64,000 nucleotides of DNA from Chrysemys picta bellii (GCF_011386835.1 NC_088801.1:21128824-21192823); one strand, 5' to 3'. Counted from the first letter of the stretch, positions 10,153 to 23,955 are shown. The notes: generated by a model from the sequence alone, not told the origin. Numbers and translations: made by a program.

Positions 10153-13140
10153 CTAAAAAGGAAAAGAATCAGGTCCACTTTTTCACATATGTTTGAATAC
10201 AAAATATTTGATGGTATTCAAAATACAAAGTAATCACTGCATTTATTATTATTGAAATCAAAAGATTGTGTTATACTTACTGTATATTTATGTAGTACTT
10301 ATGCATTTGATGTTTCCATATTTTATTTGTAAACAATCATAACAGTAAACAAAACTGGGAACAATAGCAAACTATGGTACAAAGAGCAAAGAAGTCTCCA
10401 ACTGAGACAGGCTTTGTTGCTTGAATGTCTGCCAGGTGTTTTACACCTGCCAATAGCTTTATGTTATCTTGAATTTGATGAGATGGGAAAAGGAGAGAAG
10501 TGGTATGCTAGATGAAGCTGATTGAGTTTTCTCCAGTATATGCACAAGACCACAAATAGCACTCACTGGTCATTTTCTTGCAAAATGGTGAATTTTGCTA
10601 TCTTGGAGAGTGGAAACTTGTATGATTTTTTTTTTTTTTTGCCTTTTTCGTGGCCTTCGTTGCCTGGTTTGGTTTTGAACTGCCTGGTTTTGGTTTGGTT
10701 CTGAACAGCCTCGAGAAGGGCTAATTGAAGTCTGATCCCAATTAGTGTCAAAATCTGGAAAGATTTCTGTGGCAAGAAAAGTAAAGGGGATTGGTTTCTT
10801 TTATCTTCTGCTTAGTCTTTCTGAGCTTTATTTAAGACCTATTATCAGCCTTTGAAAGAGAACAACAATCAGAGCTTGTTTGATTTGAGTGTTCTATTTC
10901 CAGGAATGGAGACATAATATCCTTCTTCTTACCGAATGGTGAGGAAGGCTGATGACACAGAAATGAAGTCAAAGACTATGTCGAAGATGAAATATTTTAT
11001 TAGATTGTTTTGACTGAGTGCATAGAAAAGCATAAGGCTCCCTAACAGCCAGATGCTATCATGATAGGTATACATAAAATAGGTTAGGCAAACAAGCAAA
11101 CATTGCAGAGACTCTTCTCCTGAAAGTCCCATTATGATAGCAACGATTGATGGGGGAAGATTACATGACTATAGCGTAGATATGCCTGGAATTTTGGAAG
11201 CTATATATAGCATACCAATGGGACAGCATCATTAAACCAATCAAATTGTGGTCCTGGGTTGCAGATGAAGAAGAGACTTTTCATGCCCATATCCCCTAAT
11301 CAACCAAAGTTCCTGTCTTTCTAGACAGGAGAGGTCTTAACTGAGCTCTAGAAGCAATGTGTAAGGAAGCAACCAAGAAGCAGAAAGGGAAGAGCACTCC
11401 TGTGGTTTGAGACTGGGAAAGCCTTGCCTTATAATCAAAGCATAACCTCCTAACATTCTGATGTGTCACAATGATGGGGCCACAATTATCTTCAGATTGT
11501 AGAAGGATGAATCCATATTGTTTTGGGTCAGAGGAAGGCAGAGCACTAGTGCTGTGAAGGATGGTGGGACAAATGAATTAACTTTTCTCAAAGAAACCAT
11601 CTGTAGTGTTGGGCACTTAACAGTCCACTGGGCATGAACTGAAGAAGTTTAGGAGTGGAAGAGAGGTAACCATTGCAAAAAGCTGTCCATTGGCTGAACC
11701 ATAAACCCCGAGCAATCACTCAATTAAAAAAAGCTACACCCATAGCTTTAATGGTTGTTGTCCAATATGTGGATCTTCTTGTGAGGATCTTAACAAAGTC
11801 ATTTCCTTTAAAAAAAAATTGTTTTGTTTTTCGTTTTGTGGGCAATTCCTCCCAGTATCTGACAAAGAAAATGATGTTCCAAGGTCCTAACCTCCACCTT
11901 GGAATTCCACTAGTGACGGAGGGAGTGTGGATGTGGACTGGAATCCTGAATCATAGCCACTGTGCCTGTTCAAGCATCTGCATTGTGAGAATTGGGAAAT
12001 ATTTGTATTATTTTTACAAGCATCATGTGTTGCTGTGTGATATTACCATGCTTGAGTGCACAGTTAGATCAAAAAGGGGTTAGTGGTTAAAGAAACCACA
12101 CAGGACAGCTGAAACAATGGTCTAGATAAGGAGCATTCTTTCAAACAATAGCCAGATTCATAGCTGGGCAGACCGACTTCTCAGTGACTACCATGAGGAA
12201 GGGCTGTTGGACTAAGAGAGAGATAAAAAAGATCCCCCTGGCAGAAAGAGAGGGTGGTCAGCTCAACTGGTAGATGTCACAAGGAGAAACAGAAAGAGCA
12301 TGCTTCAGGATGACCCAGAGAGAGAGTGATTAAGAACCAGGGTCTGCATCTAGCAGGTTACAACAGGATAATGAGGGAACCTAAGGCTCAGGCAGGTCCA
12401 CCGACGGATCTGAGGGGAATGCCAGTCATGGGTAAGACAATATACATATAGAACTAGGTTATTTTAAATACACTTCTCCAAAAAACATGTGCCCTTTGGC
12501 CAAAATAAATCATATTTTGTTTTGGAGAACATGCCTCTGTTACTGTATAATATCACTGTTCACAGTCTCCTTAAAGAAAACTTGCAGATGCTAACTCCTT
12601 GGGGCTGCTAGGTATCATGGCTGGGTGTTATCTGGGGAAAATAATCAGGGAATGGTTGGGGTGTGGTGCCCCATCCCAAAGAGAAGTGGAAGCATGGTCC
12701 TGCCACTTGAAAGGGGTGCTCTCAGGAGACTGGAAAACTGGTATCAGCAAGGGCAGCCTGTGCAGAGATTGTGAAATATATCATGACTTCAACATCTGAA
12801 AGGTTTGCTTCTCTCTTGTTGGTGAGATTCATTTCTGCAGAGGGAATACCTCTGCCGGTATTGTGATCACTTGTGAGATGGACTAACAGCTGAGAAATTA
12901 ATTTTTCTCAAAGTTCACCAGAAATTCAGATGGGTTACCAGCTAAACCAACTCTCAAACGATAACTATTGCTTCTTGTAGAGATCATGCAAGGACTAGTC
13001 AATCATCAATGTATGGCATATCAGAAATCTGACTATGAACAGCTGCAACTACCACAGTTAGGATCTGAGTGAGATGAGTCTGAAGTATAAAGTGGCACAT
13101 TGGAAATGCTCCTAAGCATGAATAAAGGACAGATATTTTT
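10153..13140. other. Unassigned intron sequence
   Basis: Mostly unique-looking. It has a T run at 10627-10640 and a short pseudo-repetitive stretch at 10655-10710. A 67-codon minus-strand frame (11132-10929) looks membrane-protein-like but has no supporting context. Confidence 0.4.
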
Positions 13141-15330
13141 TTAATGATCATTTTACACACAGTTGCTTACCTGCTCTAACCATGGGTAAAAGTTGTCTTT
13201 TAATGGTGACCACTGTATGACTGAATAAGACATCAGCAATCTTAAACTAAACATCCAAACTAATGGGTTGGAGAATGTGCAAGCTGCTCTGAAATTTTCT
13301 CTGAAATGCTGAACAATAAGTCTCTTCCACTGAATAAGGGAAGGGATGGGAAAGTGAATGAACCAAGCTATTTGTGTGAGAGAGCTGAACACAAGACCCT
13401 GAAGAAAATGAGATCAATTGCTGTTCATTGGTAATATTGCTCCACTAATAATGGATGGGGAATGGGGTGGAGAATACACCTCTGGGATCACAAACTTTCC
13501 ATTGTCATCTTAGTGTCATCAGCCAGCTTAAACCTAAACTTGGATTATTTGGAGATGTATGTCATTTGGATCTTTGGTCAGAAGAAGGTTCTGTCTGGAG
13601 TATTTCCAAACCGCCGAAGATCCTTGTAGTAAGAGGAAAAATAGGATAGATAAGGCTTACATACAATGTAAAGGAATTCTTTTGATTCTTCAGGTATTAA
13701 GGTGGTTCCATGGAATCAGAAAAAAAAATCTAGTCTTTTAATGAAGTGGTAGTGAATGGCTGCTTGATCTGCAAATTTTACTGCAATGCATTATTCCAGA
13801 GTCCAACCTATGTGACTGTCAGTCAAGATGTAGGGAGAAAATGTGACTAAATCAAAGAGAACAACATTAAAAGAATTCAGAGCTGTTGGATTGTATAGAA
13901 TTAGCCCCCCAAAACCCACAGTGATACAACCAGAGCTTTCGCACAATAGATTGCTGCAGTGAAAGCCACACTACCCTCAGTTACCAATTTTTTTTAACGT
14001 TTGTCTCCAGATTTCTGCTATAGGCATCCTTATGGGGCATAGAGTAGTCTGCAGATAAAGAAGACTTCTTAAGTAAGGTGACGGAGGCTGTATGAATACA
14101 AGGCTAAAACCCTCACACTTTGGTAATGAGTCAAGTCGATCTAAGAATTTGTGAAAAATAGGCTCTGCATCTGGATGTTCCAAGTTGCCATAAAATTTCC
14201 TCATTATCCAGATTGATAGGAAACTGCCTTCTGCTTGTATCTGTTTATTTTTTCTTTGGATCGGGTAACATGGAAAAGGATACCAGGAATATCAGAGCTT
14301 CAACATGTTCAAGAAAAAGTGGCCCAGTTTCATTTGGAGGGGAGAGAAAGGAAGTGTACTTATCTGTCCATAAAACATCTCTCCTTCCTGCTCTGAAGCA
14401 TGGTTCAGCATCCTTATTTCCTCTTGGATTAATTAGTTGTCCTTGCTTCTGGTAAAGGGTAGGGAGATATTTTAAAGTGGTATTAGCTATGTGATGGTAT
14501 CCATGATCCTCCCTACCCGTTGACCTTCCCTCAGTCTAGGGAAATCCTGGAGGTTTGATGATGGAGAGGGCAGGAATAGGAGGGTAAAAGAACATAGGAA
14601 GGGAGGACAAAGATGCACTGGTTGTATGTGTGGGAGAAGGAGACAGAGAGGGAGAAGAGCTGATGCTGAAATGGAAAGAGCTGCATAGCTATTTAGTGGG
14701 CATTGAATGAAATCCAAACTCCTAGTTCCCCTCCTTGTGAGTATTTATTGAACAGCTATTAGGCTAGGGAAGCACAGATCTTACAGGTAGAGGAGAGAGG
14801 TTGCCCATCTTTATCAGAGCCTTGCACATCCCTTTAGTCAGAGCAGTAACCTCACTGTCTCCTAGGTGTTCCCTTCAATGTCTAAGTGAAGGAGGTGGAC
14901 CTGAGAGATCTCTGATCTCCCAAGAGAGACAGAGAGAAAGAGAGCTATCTAGGGAGGAGGGACAAAAAAGGAGCCTGAGGAGGAAGATATCTCACTTGTT
15001 CTGCTGGTTCAGCCCCCCTTTCCTCTTTTTCAGATCCAGATGACTTTAAAGGCACCATCATCCTGAGGACAAAGGCCAGTAACTTCGCAGAACAGCAGAA
15101 GTAGAACTCAGACTAGTGTAGGCCAGAGACTGATGTGAAGATGTAGGAGACAAAATTCAGATGTCCTCTTTGGGTGGAGGTATCTGGGCTCTAGTGTAAT
15201 AGTGAGGGGGGACTGTTAACTCAAGATTGGTGGAGCCCTGAGGAGAACTGCCAACACCACTCATACAGAAAACTTGTATTTTTGCTCTTGGCTGTAAGAT
15301 TGGTGTAGGAAGGAAAGAGAGAAGCAGTGA
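13141..15330 (-). mobile_element. Possible seventh DIRS-like remnant
   Basis: The low end (13161-13185) reads AGTTGCTTACCTGCTC. It resembles the DIRS terminal motif GTTACTTACC and contains the same type of splice-donor match on the minus strand. I cannot identify gag, RT or recombinase segments with confidence in the rest. Confidence 0.25.
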
Positions 15331-16439
15331 CACCTTACCCAAAAGTAATGTGAAGGTTTTTCAGAAGAAGAGACACACTTCACATCATGTTGTTTGCTAT
15401 ACTCTCTAACAGAACTCATGTACAGTCAAATATTTAATGCAAGATGCTTAATTTGGTACATACTCCTGTGTGAAATTGAACACCTCCCCTGTGACATTAA
15501 GATATACAAGAAGTCAGGAAAAAGCATGGCTCTGCTTACTGCTACCGTTAATTCCTATTGAGACAGGTTTTGTAGTATTTTTTTAATTATCTGATTAGTT
15601 CTGAAACAAATAAATCATTTATTAAAAATGATTTTCAGAATAAAATCTATGGTAATTAACTACAGATAGATGAAAAATAGCTGCAATGATACAAAAATGC
15701 TGAAAAAATACCTCGGTCCTTAGCAGGTGTCCGTGTTTCTATTTAGGAAGTTTTTCTCAAAGAAAGACTATGAATAAAATATTTTGACTTCTAGTATATT
15801 TACAATAATTTAGACTAATTATGGATACTTTTAGGTGTGTATGTTTGCATCATTTACAGTACAGTAAATTTTGGATCTTGTCATAAATTGTGTGAATAGA
15901 TAAAATGAATAGTAATTAGCCCAAATAATACACACACAGAGAGAGAATGGTTACTTGCCTTCTTGAAGAACAACACTTGTTCAGTGTAATGGTGTGGATA
16001 CTCATCTGATGCACCGTTGCTGGAGAGATTTCCCTAGCAGGACCCAAAGGGGAAGACAGACATGCACTCTGACTTTTTGCATGGTCCAGGATGAAGATAT
16101 AATGGGTGGAGCTGCCCTGTAACATCCTTCAGTTCCTTTGAACTAGACTCTAGATCAGTGATTCTGATGTTTTGGGGAAGGAGGTTGGGTCATATAATTA
16201 ACATATGCTACACATCTTGAAGAACAACAGTTACAAAAGAAAAGTAACAGTGTTTTCTTCTTCTAGTGATTGCATATATCCATTACATTGAAGGTGACTC
16301 CCAAGTGTTTTTTGATGGAAGTGGAGCTAGGACTGTAGGACATCTTTCCCCATCAATCACATCTTCCCTTGATGCAGAAGTAATTGCACAGTGTCTAGCA
16401 ATGTGTGAACAAAGGAACATATCAATGCTCTGCAGATGT

Positions 16440-16781
16440 TCACAACGGGAGTGTTTCCCCAATGGATGCCGATTGTTCTCTAATTGAATGTGTTGAAAGC
16501 TTCTCATGGAGCATAACAAAACAATGCAGCTGATAATCCATTTGGAGAATAGTTGTGTTGTGACAGGATGACTTCTCATTCATTCTGCATAGGATACAAA
16601 AAGCTGGAAAGAAGCCTGAAAGTATGGAAGTTGAAAGTACATTTGAAGTATGGAGTTTTTGTTCATCTTTGTGAACATGTGGTTTTGGTGAAAAAAAGGG
16701 CTGGTAAGTATATTGACTGACTGAGGTGAAAATCTGAGGCACTATTTTGGGAAGAAACTTAGGGTGTGGCCTGACCTGCAC
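16440..16781 (-). pseudogene. DIRS copy B tyrosine recombinase relic
   Basis: A tyrosine recombinase integrates DIRS elements without a DDE integrase. The minus-strand frame reads VRPHPKFLPKIVPQIF, then YQPFFSPKPHVHKDEQKLHT. These motifs recur in copies C, D and E (RPHPKF, NLPVF..KPH, EEQ..H). The catalytic R-H-R-Y set is not readable and the frame is disrupted. Confidence 0.65.
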
Positions 16782-17303
16782 CTTGTCCTTGTAGAATATG
16801 GTTTATGGAGGATCTCTTACCAGGGCATGTAACTCCACCATTCACCTCACAGAGGTGATGGCTACTAAGAAGGTTACCTTCACTGAGAAGCATAGCAATA
16901 AGCAGGATGCCAAGGACTCAAATAGAGGTCAGATAAGAGCTGACAGCACTAAATTCAAGTCCCAAGGTGGAGTTTGATCCCTGATAGGTGGGGAACAGCC
17001 TGGCTAGACCTTCTAGGAAACTGTTTGTCACAGTATTAGAAAAAAACAGTCCTTCCGGTAATATGAGGGTGAAATGCTGAAATGGCAGCCAGATGCACCT
17101 TAATGGAGCTGACTGCCAGAGCTGACTCTTTAAGATGTAAAAGAGAGTTCAAAATCTTTTGAATTGTAGATGGCGTAGGAGACATACTGTGGCTAGCATC
17201 TCAGATGGAGAAATATTTCCATTTACTAAGGCACGGGTTTACAATTTTTTTTTGCTGTGCCCCCCACTTCAGAGATTCACATCCCATGTGTGCCTCCTTC
17301 TTT

Positions 17304-17720
17304 CTAAGAAACAGCGGAATATGCATACAGCAAGGCCTTGTCCCAAAGTAACAGGAAACTGTCTGAGATGTACCTGAGACTGTTACCTGTTCTTGAACAG
17401 AATTGAGGACATTTCCAGTTCTGGTGAGTTGTGAACAAATCCACTGTAGGAACTCCCCCTACTTGAAACACTGATCTTTGAATGGTTGTGTTGAGAGACC
17501 ATTTGTGATCCAGGTTGAACAACCTACTCAGGTGGTCTGCTAAGACATTCTGAACTCCTGGGGGGTGCAAAACCATGAGAGTTAACAAGTTCTATATGCA
17601 GAAATTCAGCAACCTCACTGCCTCATGGCAAAGGCTGTCTGACCTGGCATACCTCTGCTTGTTCACATAAAACACTGCTGTGTTGTTGTCGGTGAGCAAC
17701 TGGATAGCCCTTCTCTGAAT
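17304..17720 (-). pseudogene. DIRS copy B RNase H relic
   Basis: The minus-strand translation shows LLTDNNTAVFYVNKQRYA near 17710-17650 (TDN active-site signature). It continues in HPPGVQNVLADHLSRLFNL and VPTVDLFTTHQNWKCPQF (17588-17304). The GV-NV-AD-LSR and P-VDLF motifs are diagnostic of DIRS and gypsy-type RNase H. Stops interrupt the frame between the pieces. Confidence 0.8.
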
Positions 17721-17999
17721 GTATGGCAGGAACTGCTGACTCTATGGATATTGTAAGCAAACTCAAGGAAATGTAGGTTTAATTTGGCCTTGTGAGTGGA
17801 CCTAAAGCCATGAGCTTGCAGGTTGTCCAAATGACATCTCTACCCCATGGTGGAAGTGTCCATTACCAAGGTAATACAGGGGAGAACCAGTGATAACTGG
17901 ACTTCCCTGCACATGTGTGCAAGGGATATAGAGAACAGATATGTCTGAAATGATTAACAACTACAGATTCCTTCCGGCCCTAATGAAAATTAATAAAGC

Positions 18000-19750
18000 T
18001 ATCCACCTCTGTTTATTCCAGAATAGGATCTTCCTAGGAAGTAAAGATAATGAAGCAAATGGTTCACATCATTCAAGACACTTTGTCTAAGGACCCACAT
18101 ATCAGCCTAGGTCAGAAATTCCTCTCCCCAAGAAGAGAAACCATGGCTAAATCAGAGTATTGTTAATTATGTAGGCATCGATCTCTCATAATTTGCAACC
18201 GCTTTCTCCCTCTCAATCTAGTTAAAAAAACTTCAAGTTACCAAGAAGGGTGACACACTGCTTTCCTGAGCAAACCGGCACATTGCACATTGCGAGTGAA
18301 TAAACAGATGGGTGGGAAAACTTTAAGTTAAGCAAGCTAGAAATGTGGTTGCAAGATTGAACATAAAATTGGGCAAACTACCTGTTACCCCAAGAAATCC
18401 AAGCCACATATTTCACCCCAATGTATAAACTGCACATTGCTTTCCTTGCATAGCAAATAAAACCATGGATAATCTCTCACCCCAAATTAGAAGCTGCACA
18501 TTTGCTTGCCTTGTGAGTTAGCACTACATCCTTCCATATGTGAATAATGTCTTGTTCTATTATAAGTCCTAAATAATGTGAAATGTTTATGTACAATCAA
18601 AAATATATGGAGTATGTCCTCCCAATTTAGAAGATTATAAGGATTTTGTTGGTTTGCATTGTAACTAATTATTGCACTTTAGATATAATAGGAATTTTCA
18701 GGCAGAAGGAAGAAGGTATGTTAAAAGATAAAAACTAAGGTATAACTTTGAAATATTAAAATAATTTGCTTAAAAGTGGGGAATCCCAATTAATAATGGG
18801 GGCTAATAATGAAATAAAATCCTTGAAATGAATTAAACTTAAAAAGCCTCCGTTATATACCAAAAAGCCATCTACTGGATACCAATGGAAGCAGCGGTGA
18901 AAATAAGAGAAATGAAATCTAATGACCCACCTGACAAGTGTCCAGTAGGAATCAGATTATGGACCCCTCTAATGAGCCTGAAACTAGGTTATATAAAACT
19001 GAGGTCACCATGTGCTCAAGAGAGTTGACTGGACCCAAAAGAAGCTGCAGCATCCTACGTGCAACCAATGCCTGGACCAGCTGTGTGGAAAGGCCATTCT
19101 CCCATCCCAGAGTTAACAGGATAAGAAGTATTGAGATTTCATTTCAATGATTTTATTTCCCCTTTTATTCTTTATCATAAATAACTGAAAGTTATCTTTC
19201 TGAGTCTACACTCTCTAGTGAGACCTCAAATAACCATATTTTAGATTTTAACTCCTTTATAAGTCCAAGCAAACTGACCTAGGAGAGACTGAAAATAAGA
19301 ACTTTGCACAATTGTTTTTTAATATTCTAAACTTGCGTCTTTTGGACTAATCCAGTCAAAGAGTAGTAACAACACACTTAAAGGGGCCTTAAAGACCAGC
19401 ACATCCTTGGAAGTGTGATAAATGTGTTAGGAATTGAGAATTTATTATCATAAGTAAATGTAATAAGAAATCTTGGTAATATGCATTGTTCTTTGATATA
19501 ACTGCTGAGCCTCAACTTTAGTCTGTGACTATAGAATGCAAGACTGTAATGTGTATGTAGTACATACCTAGAACATTGGTTGTGTTTGCATGTAAGTGAT
19601 GAGCTGTTCATTGTTCTGGTTGGATTAATAAATTGTTGGTTGGCTAAGAATAAGCAAATGTCCTTATCTGAAAAATACTGTTCAAGTTAAAAGTTGACCC
19701 GAAAAGAAGCTTGCATTAAAACTAGTAAGCTAACATTCCCTGGACTCAAG
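18000..19750. other. AT-rich insertion within DIRS copy B, possibly LTR-derived
   Basis: The segment lacks DIRS coding similarity. A TATA-like box (GGTTATATAAAACTG near 18987) is followed about 180 bases later by T-rich sequence and ATAAATAA (about 19178). This layout is seen in LTRs. Ends and target duplication were not found, so this is weak. Confidence 0.3.
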
Positions 19751-19774
19751 AAAAAAGGGTTATTCTATTAACAC

Positions 19775-21417
19775 TTATCCAGTTGGAAAACCTAATTCGT
19801 TCCTTTTCACACTTCCATGTTGTCTTCGTTCATCCACCAATTTAGAGATGACTATACCTTGGCTGGTATCCATACTATCTTGTCTAAGTGTTGTAGCTGA
19901 AGATGGTAGACTGACTTGAGCCATTACTGCATACCGCCGAGATGCAGTTTGGCATAAGGGATCATATGTACAAGCAGTTATGTTTCCCAGGAGCCTAAAG
20001 CAGTTCTGCATTGTGGTTCCTGGCTGATCTTTGAACAACAAACAAAGGTCCTATTACAACTGGAAACCTGAGCTGTGGCAGATAAGCCCTGGCTGATGTC
20101 AAGTCCAAGACCTTCCCAATGAACCCTATTCTTTGTATTGATGACAGGATTTATTTTTCTCTGTTTATATATTTTCAGGCCTAAGTGGATGAACAGATAG
20201 AGAATCCAATGGAAACTGCTCTCCACCTGCTGACAAGAGTAGTCTCATTCCAACTATTCATTCATATATACGTGCTTGTCCCAGTGGCAGAAACTGGCTG
20301 ATACCACCATCATGCGCTAGGTGAACAATCTTGGCATGAATGAAACATCAAAGGGTAGTATGGTGAACTAGAAGTGATCTCCTCCTACCAGTACCAGAGG
20401 CCAGCTGTGTCTGGACCAGGTACTCCAATCTCTCAATTTCCTGCTTTTGTCAGAACATTTTCAGTGAGAGTGAGAATGAATTCCGCAGGATGCCCTGGAT
20501 TCCCTGAAATGGGAACCACAGGAACCACTTAGGAGTCTGATGAGGAGTAAGAGTTGTGGTGAAATACTGTGAGGAGACATCATAGATTGGGACTGGGACT
20601 TGCAACAAGACTGCAGTAACAGAACAGCATTGGAAGCTTCCTAGCTACCAGTACCATGTGCTGAGGTGGAGTGGGTACCAGTGGTCTAGGTGCTGTTTAT
20701 GAAGAAGCTGAGGAAAATGATACCAGACCTGGGCTCATGGGCACCATGAAAGATACCAGTGTCGATGCTGAAGCCTGCACCATGTGTGACAGCACCAGTA
20801 GACAGCCCTTTCTATGAACGAATGGCAAAGGTACTAGCAGCCCATTCATAGCTGTGTAGGTTTCTGTTGTTGTCCATAGCAACGGAGCCCTCTGCCATGC
20901 AATAAGCAGTAGTGATGGATCCACTGTTGCCACCAATGAAGTATGTGATCTCGTCGGCCCTGGAATGGGTACCAGAATCAATGTGTCAGTCTTCTGAGCC
21001 CCACTCTGAGGCAGTACTAGAGAGTGGTAAGCCATTGGGCATGGTCTATCTTTGGTATTGGAGTGGCTTATTTCTGTGGTAGAGGATTTTAAAGAAGTCA
21101 AAGACATCCTCTTTTTTGGTTCTGAAGGCCACGGGTGCTCACGGTGCTCAGGGAGAAGAGCAGTTTCCATGAGGATGTATCTTCTCTCTTCTTCTTCATT
21201 GCAGTTTTGAAGCCATGGCAACTCAGACTCCACTTTAAACAGAGAGAGTGAGGACCAGTAATGACACTTTATGACGCCTGGAACAGGGCTTAAAGCCAGG
21301 GGACCTTGGCAGAGACTTACCCTGGTACTTGGTGAAGCCTGAAGACACCTGCTTATTCAACAATAATAAAATACATTTTAAAAAAATCAATAAATAAGGG
21401 TACAAAGTACCAAACAA
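19775..21417 (-). pseudogene. DIRS copy B gag relic
   Basis: The longest open frame in the window (178 codons, 21233-20697) lies here. It is rich in Pro, Ser and Thr, as is the linker of DIRS gag. A Cys/His-containing start (SPGFKPCSRRHKVSL) is found near 21300-21240. There is no continuous gag frame and no intact zinc knuckle, so the open frame is a chance survivor of a compositionally biased region. Confidence 0.5.
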
Positions 21418-21947
21418 GTACCACTAACTAAGAACTAGCTAACTATATACAAATGTAGTTCACAGATAAACCAGGGATGAAAAGCACACTTCAGTCATCA
21501 ACGGTAAGAAGGAAATGAAGGATGGGGGGGTGGCTTCTCACTGTATACCCTTGGCGCATGAGGGAAGCCAAGGTGCAAGCATGGCTGCCTCTATGGGTAT
21601 TGCTATGGAAAACTCTCCGGCACCAGTGCATGAGATATATACACACACCTGCAGCATAATCAAAATATGCAAACACACGAAAGAAGTAGTCATCTCTTTG
21701 GAAAGTTGAAAGAACACAAATTTTTTGGATTTCAGAGTGACTCAACAAACAACTGCCTGGATATTAATACAAATCAAAAACTCAATCAATCAGAATAGTC
21801 ATTTTAAGAAACTGTAAAAATCACTATATACATTAGGTTACTGCATTATTCTACTATAACAGTTCTAGGATTATCTTTCTCTCAACTGCATACTTTAAAT
21901 AGTAATAAGAGTATTAAAATGAAATGTAGAGACTGTTACTGTGATTA

Positions 21948-22118
<171 letters not shown>

Positions 22119-22378
22119 CTACAGTGTTATGGATGAAAGAAATAGTTAAAACCTTCAATTGTTTCAAGTAAGATCAATGATGCAACATAAAAATGAACAA
22201 AGCGTTCAATTAATATCATTTAAGGTAATTTAAAATTTCCTTTGTAATACAGGAGCCATATTAAAACTCATGGTAATTTGAAGTCCAAACTGAATGTAAA
22301 GGATATTTTATGTTATTTATCCTGAGTTTTAAATCAGTCAAGTAATAAACAACAATGCAAGGTGGAAAGAGAAAAAAG

Positions 22379-22689
22379 GTTACTTACCTTACAGTAACTG
22401 TTGTTCTTCAAGATGTATTTTGCATATATGCATTCCACTGTAGGTATGTGTGAGTCCAGTGCATTCAAGTTGGAGACTTTTACCAGCAATACTACTAGGA
22501 GGCGCATGCACCCTTGCTCTCCTTGTGCTCTCAGGTGAGGGCAATAAAAGGGGCATGTGTGCCCTTTCCCTCTCCATTCTTTTGCACCACTATAAGTGAA
22601 TCCAAAGTAGCACAGAAGGTGGGAGAGTCGTGGAATGTACATGTAAACAACACATTTTGAAGAACAACAGTTACTGTAAGGTAAGTAAC
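22379..22689. repeat. DIRS copy C terminal inverted pair (ITR and internal complementary region)
   Basis: Bases 22379-22416 and 22652-22689 are 38-base inverted repeats with one mismatch, separated by 235 bases. They carry GTTACTTACC and GTTGTTCTTC. In DIRS elements such a region is the template used to circularise the retrotranscript. Confidence 0.8.
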
Positions 22690-23080
22690 TGTTTTTTCTC
22701 CTTTGAGTGATTGCACACATTTACATTCTACCATAGGTGACTCAACAGCAGTTCCTTTACAGGTGGAGTAATTTTGGATAATCTTAACCGAAACTAAAAA
22801 GTACCAACTTTCCAAAGTTGGCATCATCAAGAGCGGCTTGAGTGATGGCAGAATGATTAGAAAAAGTATGCAGAGAAAACCATTTCCCACAGGGCATATA
22901 TCAGCTATTGGAACATTGCCTGAGAAAGCTGAAGTAGTGTACTGCGCTCTGGTGTAGCGAACCGCTATTCTTGACCAAGGAGAGACTTCAGTGAGCTGGT
23001 AGCATAGTTTGATAGATTCAGAAATCTAGTGTGATATTTGCTGAGATGACTCTGGTTGACCCTTAGTTCTTTCAGGTAGG

Positions 23081-23356
23081 CTACAAAGAGTCTGGGGAGG
23101 AAGATCTGAAAGATCTAGTGAGGTCCAAATAAAACACCAGTACTCCATGAACATCCAACATATGGAATGCTTGCTCCTCCTTATGCGAATGGGGTTTCAG
23201 CAAAAACACCGGAAGGTTAATGGTTTTGTTTAGATAAAAGGTTGATACTACCTTAGGCACAAATTTAGGATGTGGTCTAAGGGATACCTTGTCCTCATGA
23301 AATACTATAAAAGGAAGGTCAGCTAAGAGAGCCTGAAGTTCTGAAACACTCCTCAC
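23081..23356 (-). pseudogene. DIRS copy C tyrosine recombinase relic
   Basis: The 91-codon frame includes VSELQALLADLPFIVFHEDK, VSLRPHPKFVPKVVSTF, NLPVFLLKPHSHKEEQ and VLVFYLDLTRSFR. This is the best-preserved recombinase segment in the window. The C-terminal catalytic part (R..H..Y) falls in the frameshifted stretch downstream and cannot be read. Confidence 0.75.
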
Positions 23357-23955
23357 TTAAGAAAGTGCTACCAAAAATACCAATTACACAGATGATAAAG
23401 ATAAAGAAGCTGTCTCCGTAGTCTCAAAAGGGGAACCCATGAGTATCGAGAGAACTACATTTAAATCCCATAGAGGTACCAGAGCAGACACAGGAGGGTA
23501 AGTATTGGTTAGGCCCTTTCAAAATCGAGAAACAAGATGGAAAACCTCTCTATTGGCGGACATAGTGCTGAAATAAAAGCCAGGTGAACTCTCACAGAAC
23601 TATTTGAGGCCTGATGATTTCAGGTGCAGGAGATAGTCCAGCACATGCATAACCTCAATATGATGGGGAAATAAACTGTGGGACTGTACCCAAACAGAAA
23701 ATCTTTTCCAGTTCGATGCATACCTGGCTCTAATGGATTCTTTTCCGTTGCTCACCAAGAAGGCCTAGACCTCTTGGGAGCACAATTTCTCACGAGTGCT
23801 CAGCCAGAGATTATTCACAGAATAGGATGGAGAGATTTAAGGTTCAGATGCAGAGATCTGTCCTGGTTTTGTGACAGAAGTTCTATAACAAGTTGTAGAG
23901 TTACCAGTGAATGGATGGACAGCTGATGTATATCCATGAACCAATATTGTCTTGG

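Larger units (their letters stand above)
15943..21740 (-). mobile_element. DIRS-like retroelement copy B
   Basis: The low terminus at 15949-15977 (GGTTACTTGCCTTCTTGAAG) and an inverted piece at 16216-16250 (CTTGAAGAACAACAGTTAC) form the ITR/internal-complementary-region arrangement of DIRS elements. Relics follow in the expected order on the minus strand: recombinase (16781-16440), RNase H (17720-17304), gag (21417-19775). The inverted 5' terminus lies near 21480-21700. No RT can be read. The RT position (18000-19750) is taken by AT-rich foreign sequence. Confidence 0.75.

Noticed and set aside
10929..11132. 67-codon minus-strand frame with hydrophobic segments, possibly a membrane-protein exon or pseudogene.
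   Set aside because: No conserved motif, no splice signals and no neighbouring coding similarity.
20697..21233. The longest ORF (178 codons, minus) as a host gene.
   Set aside because: It sits in the gag position of DIRS copy B, has biased composition and lacks recognisable conserved domains.
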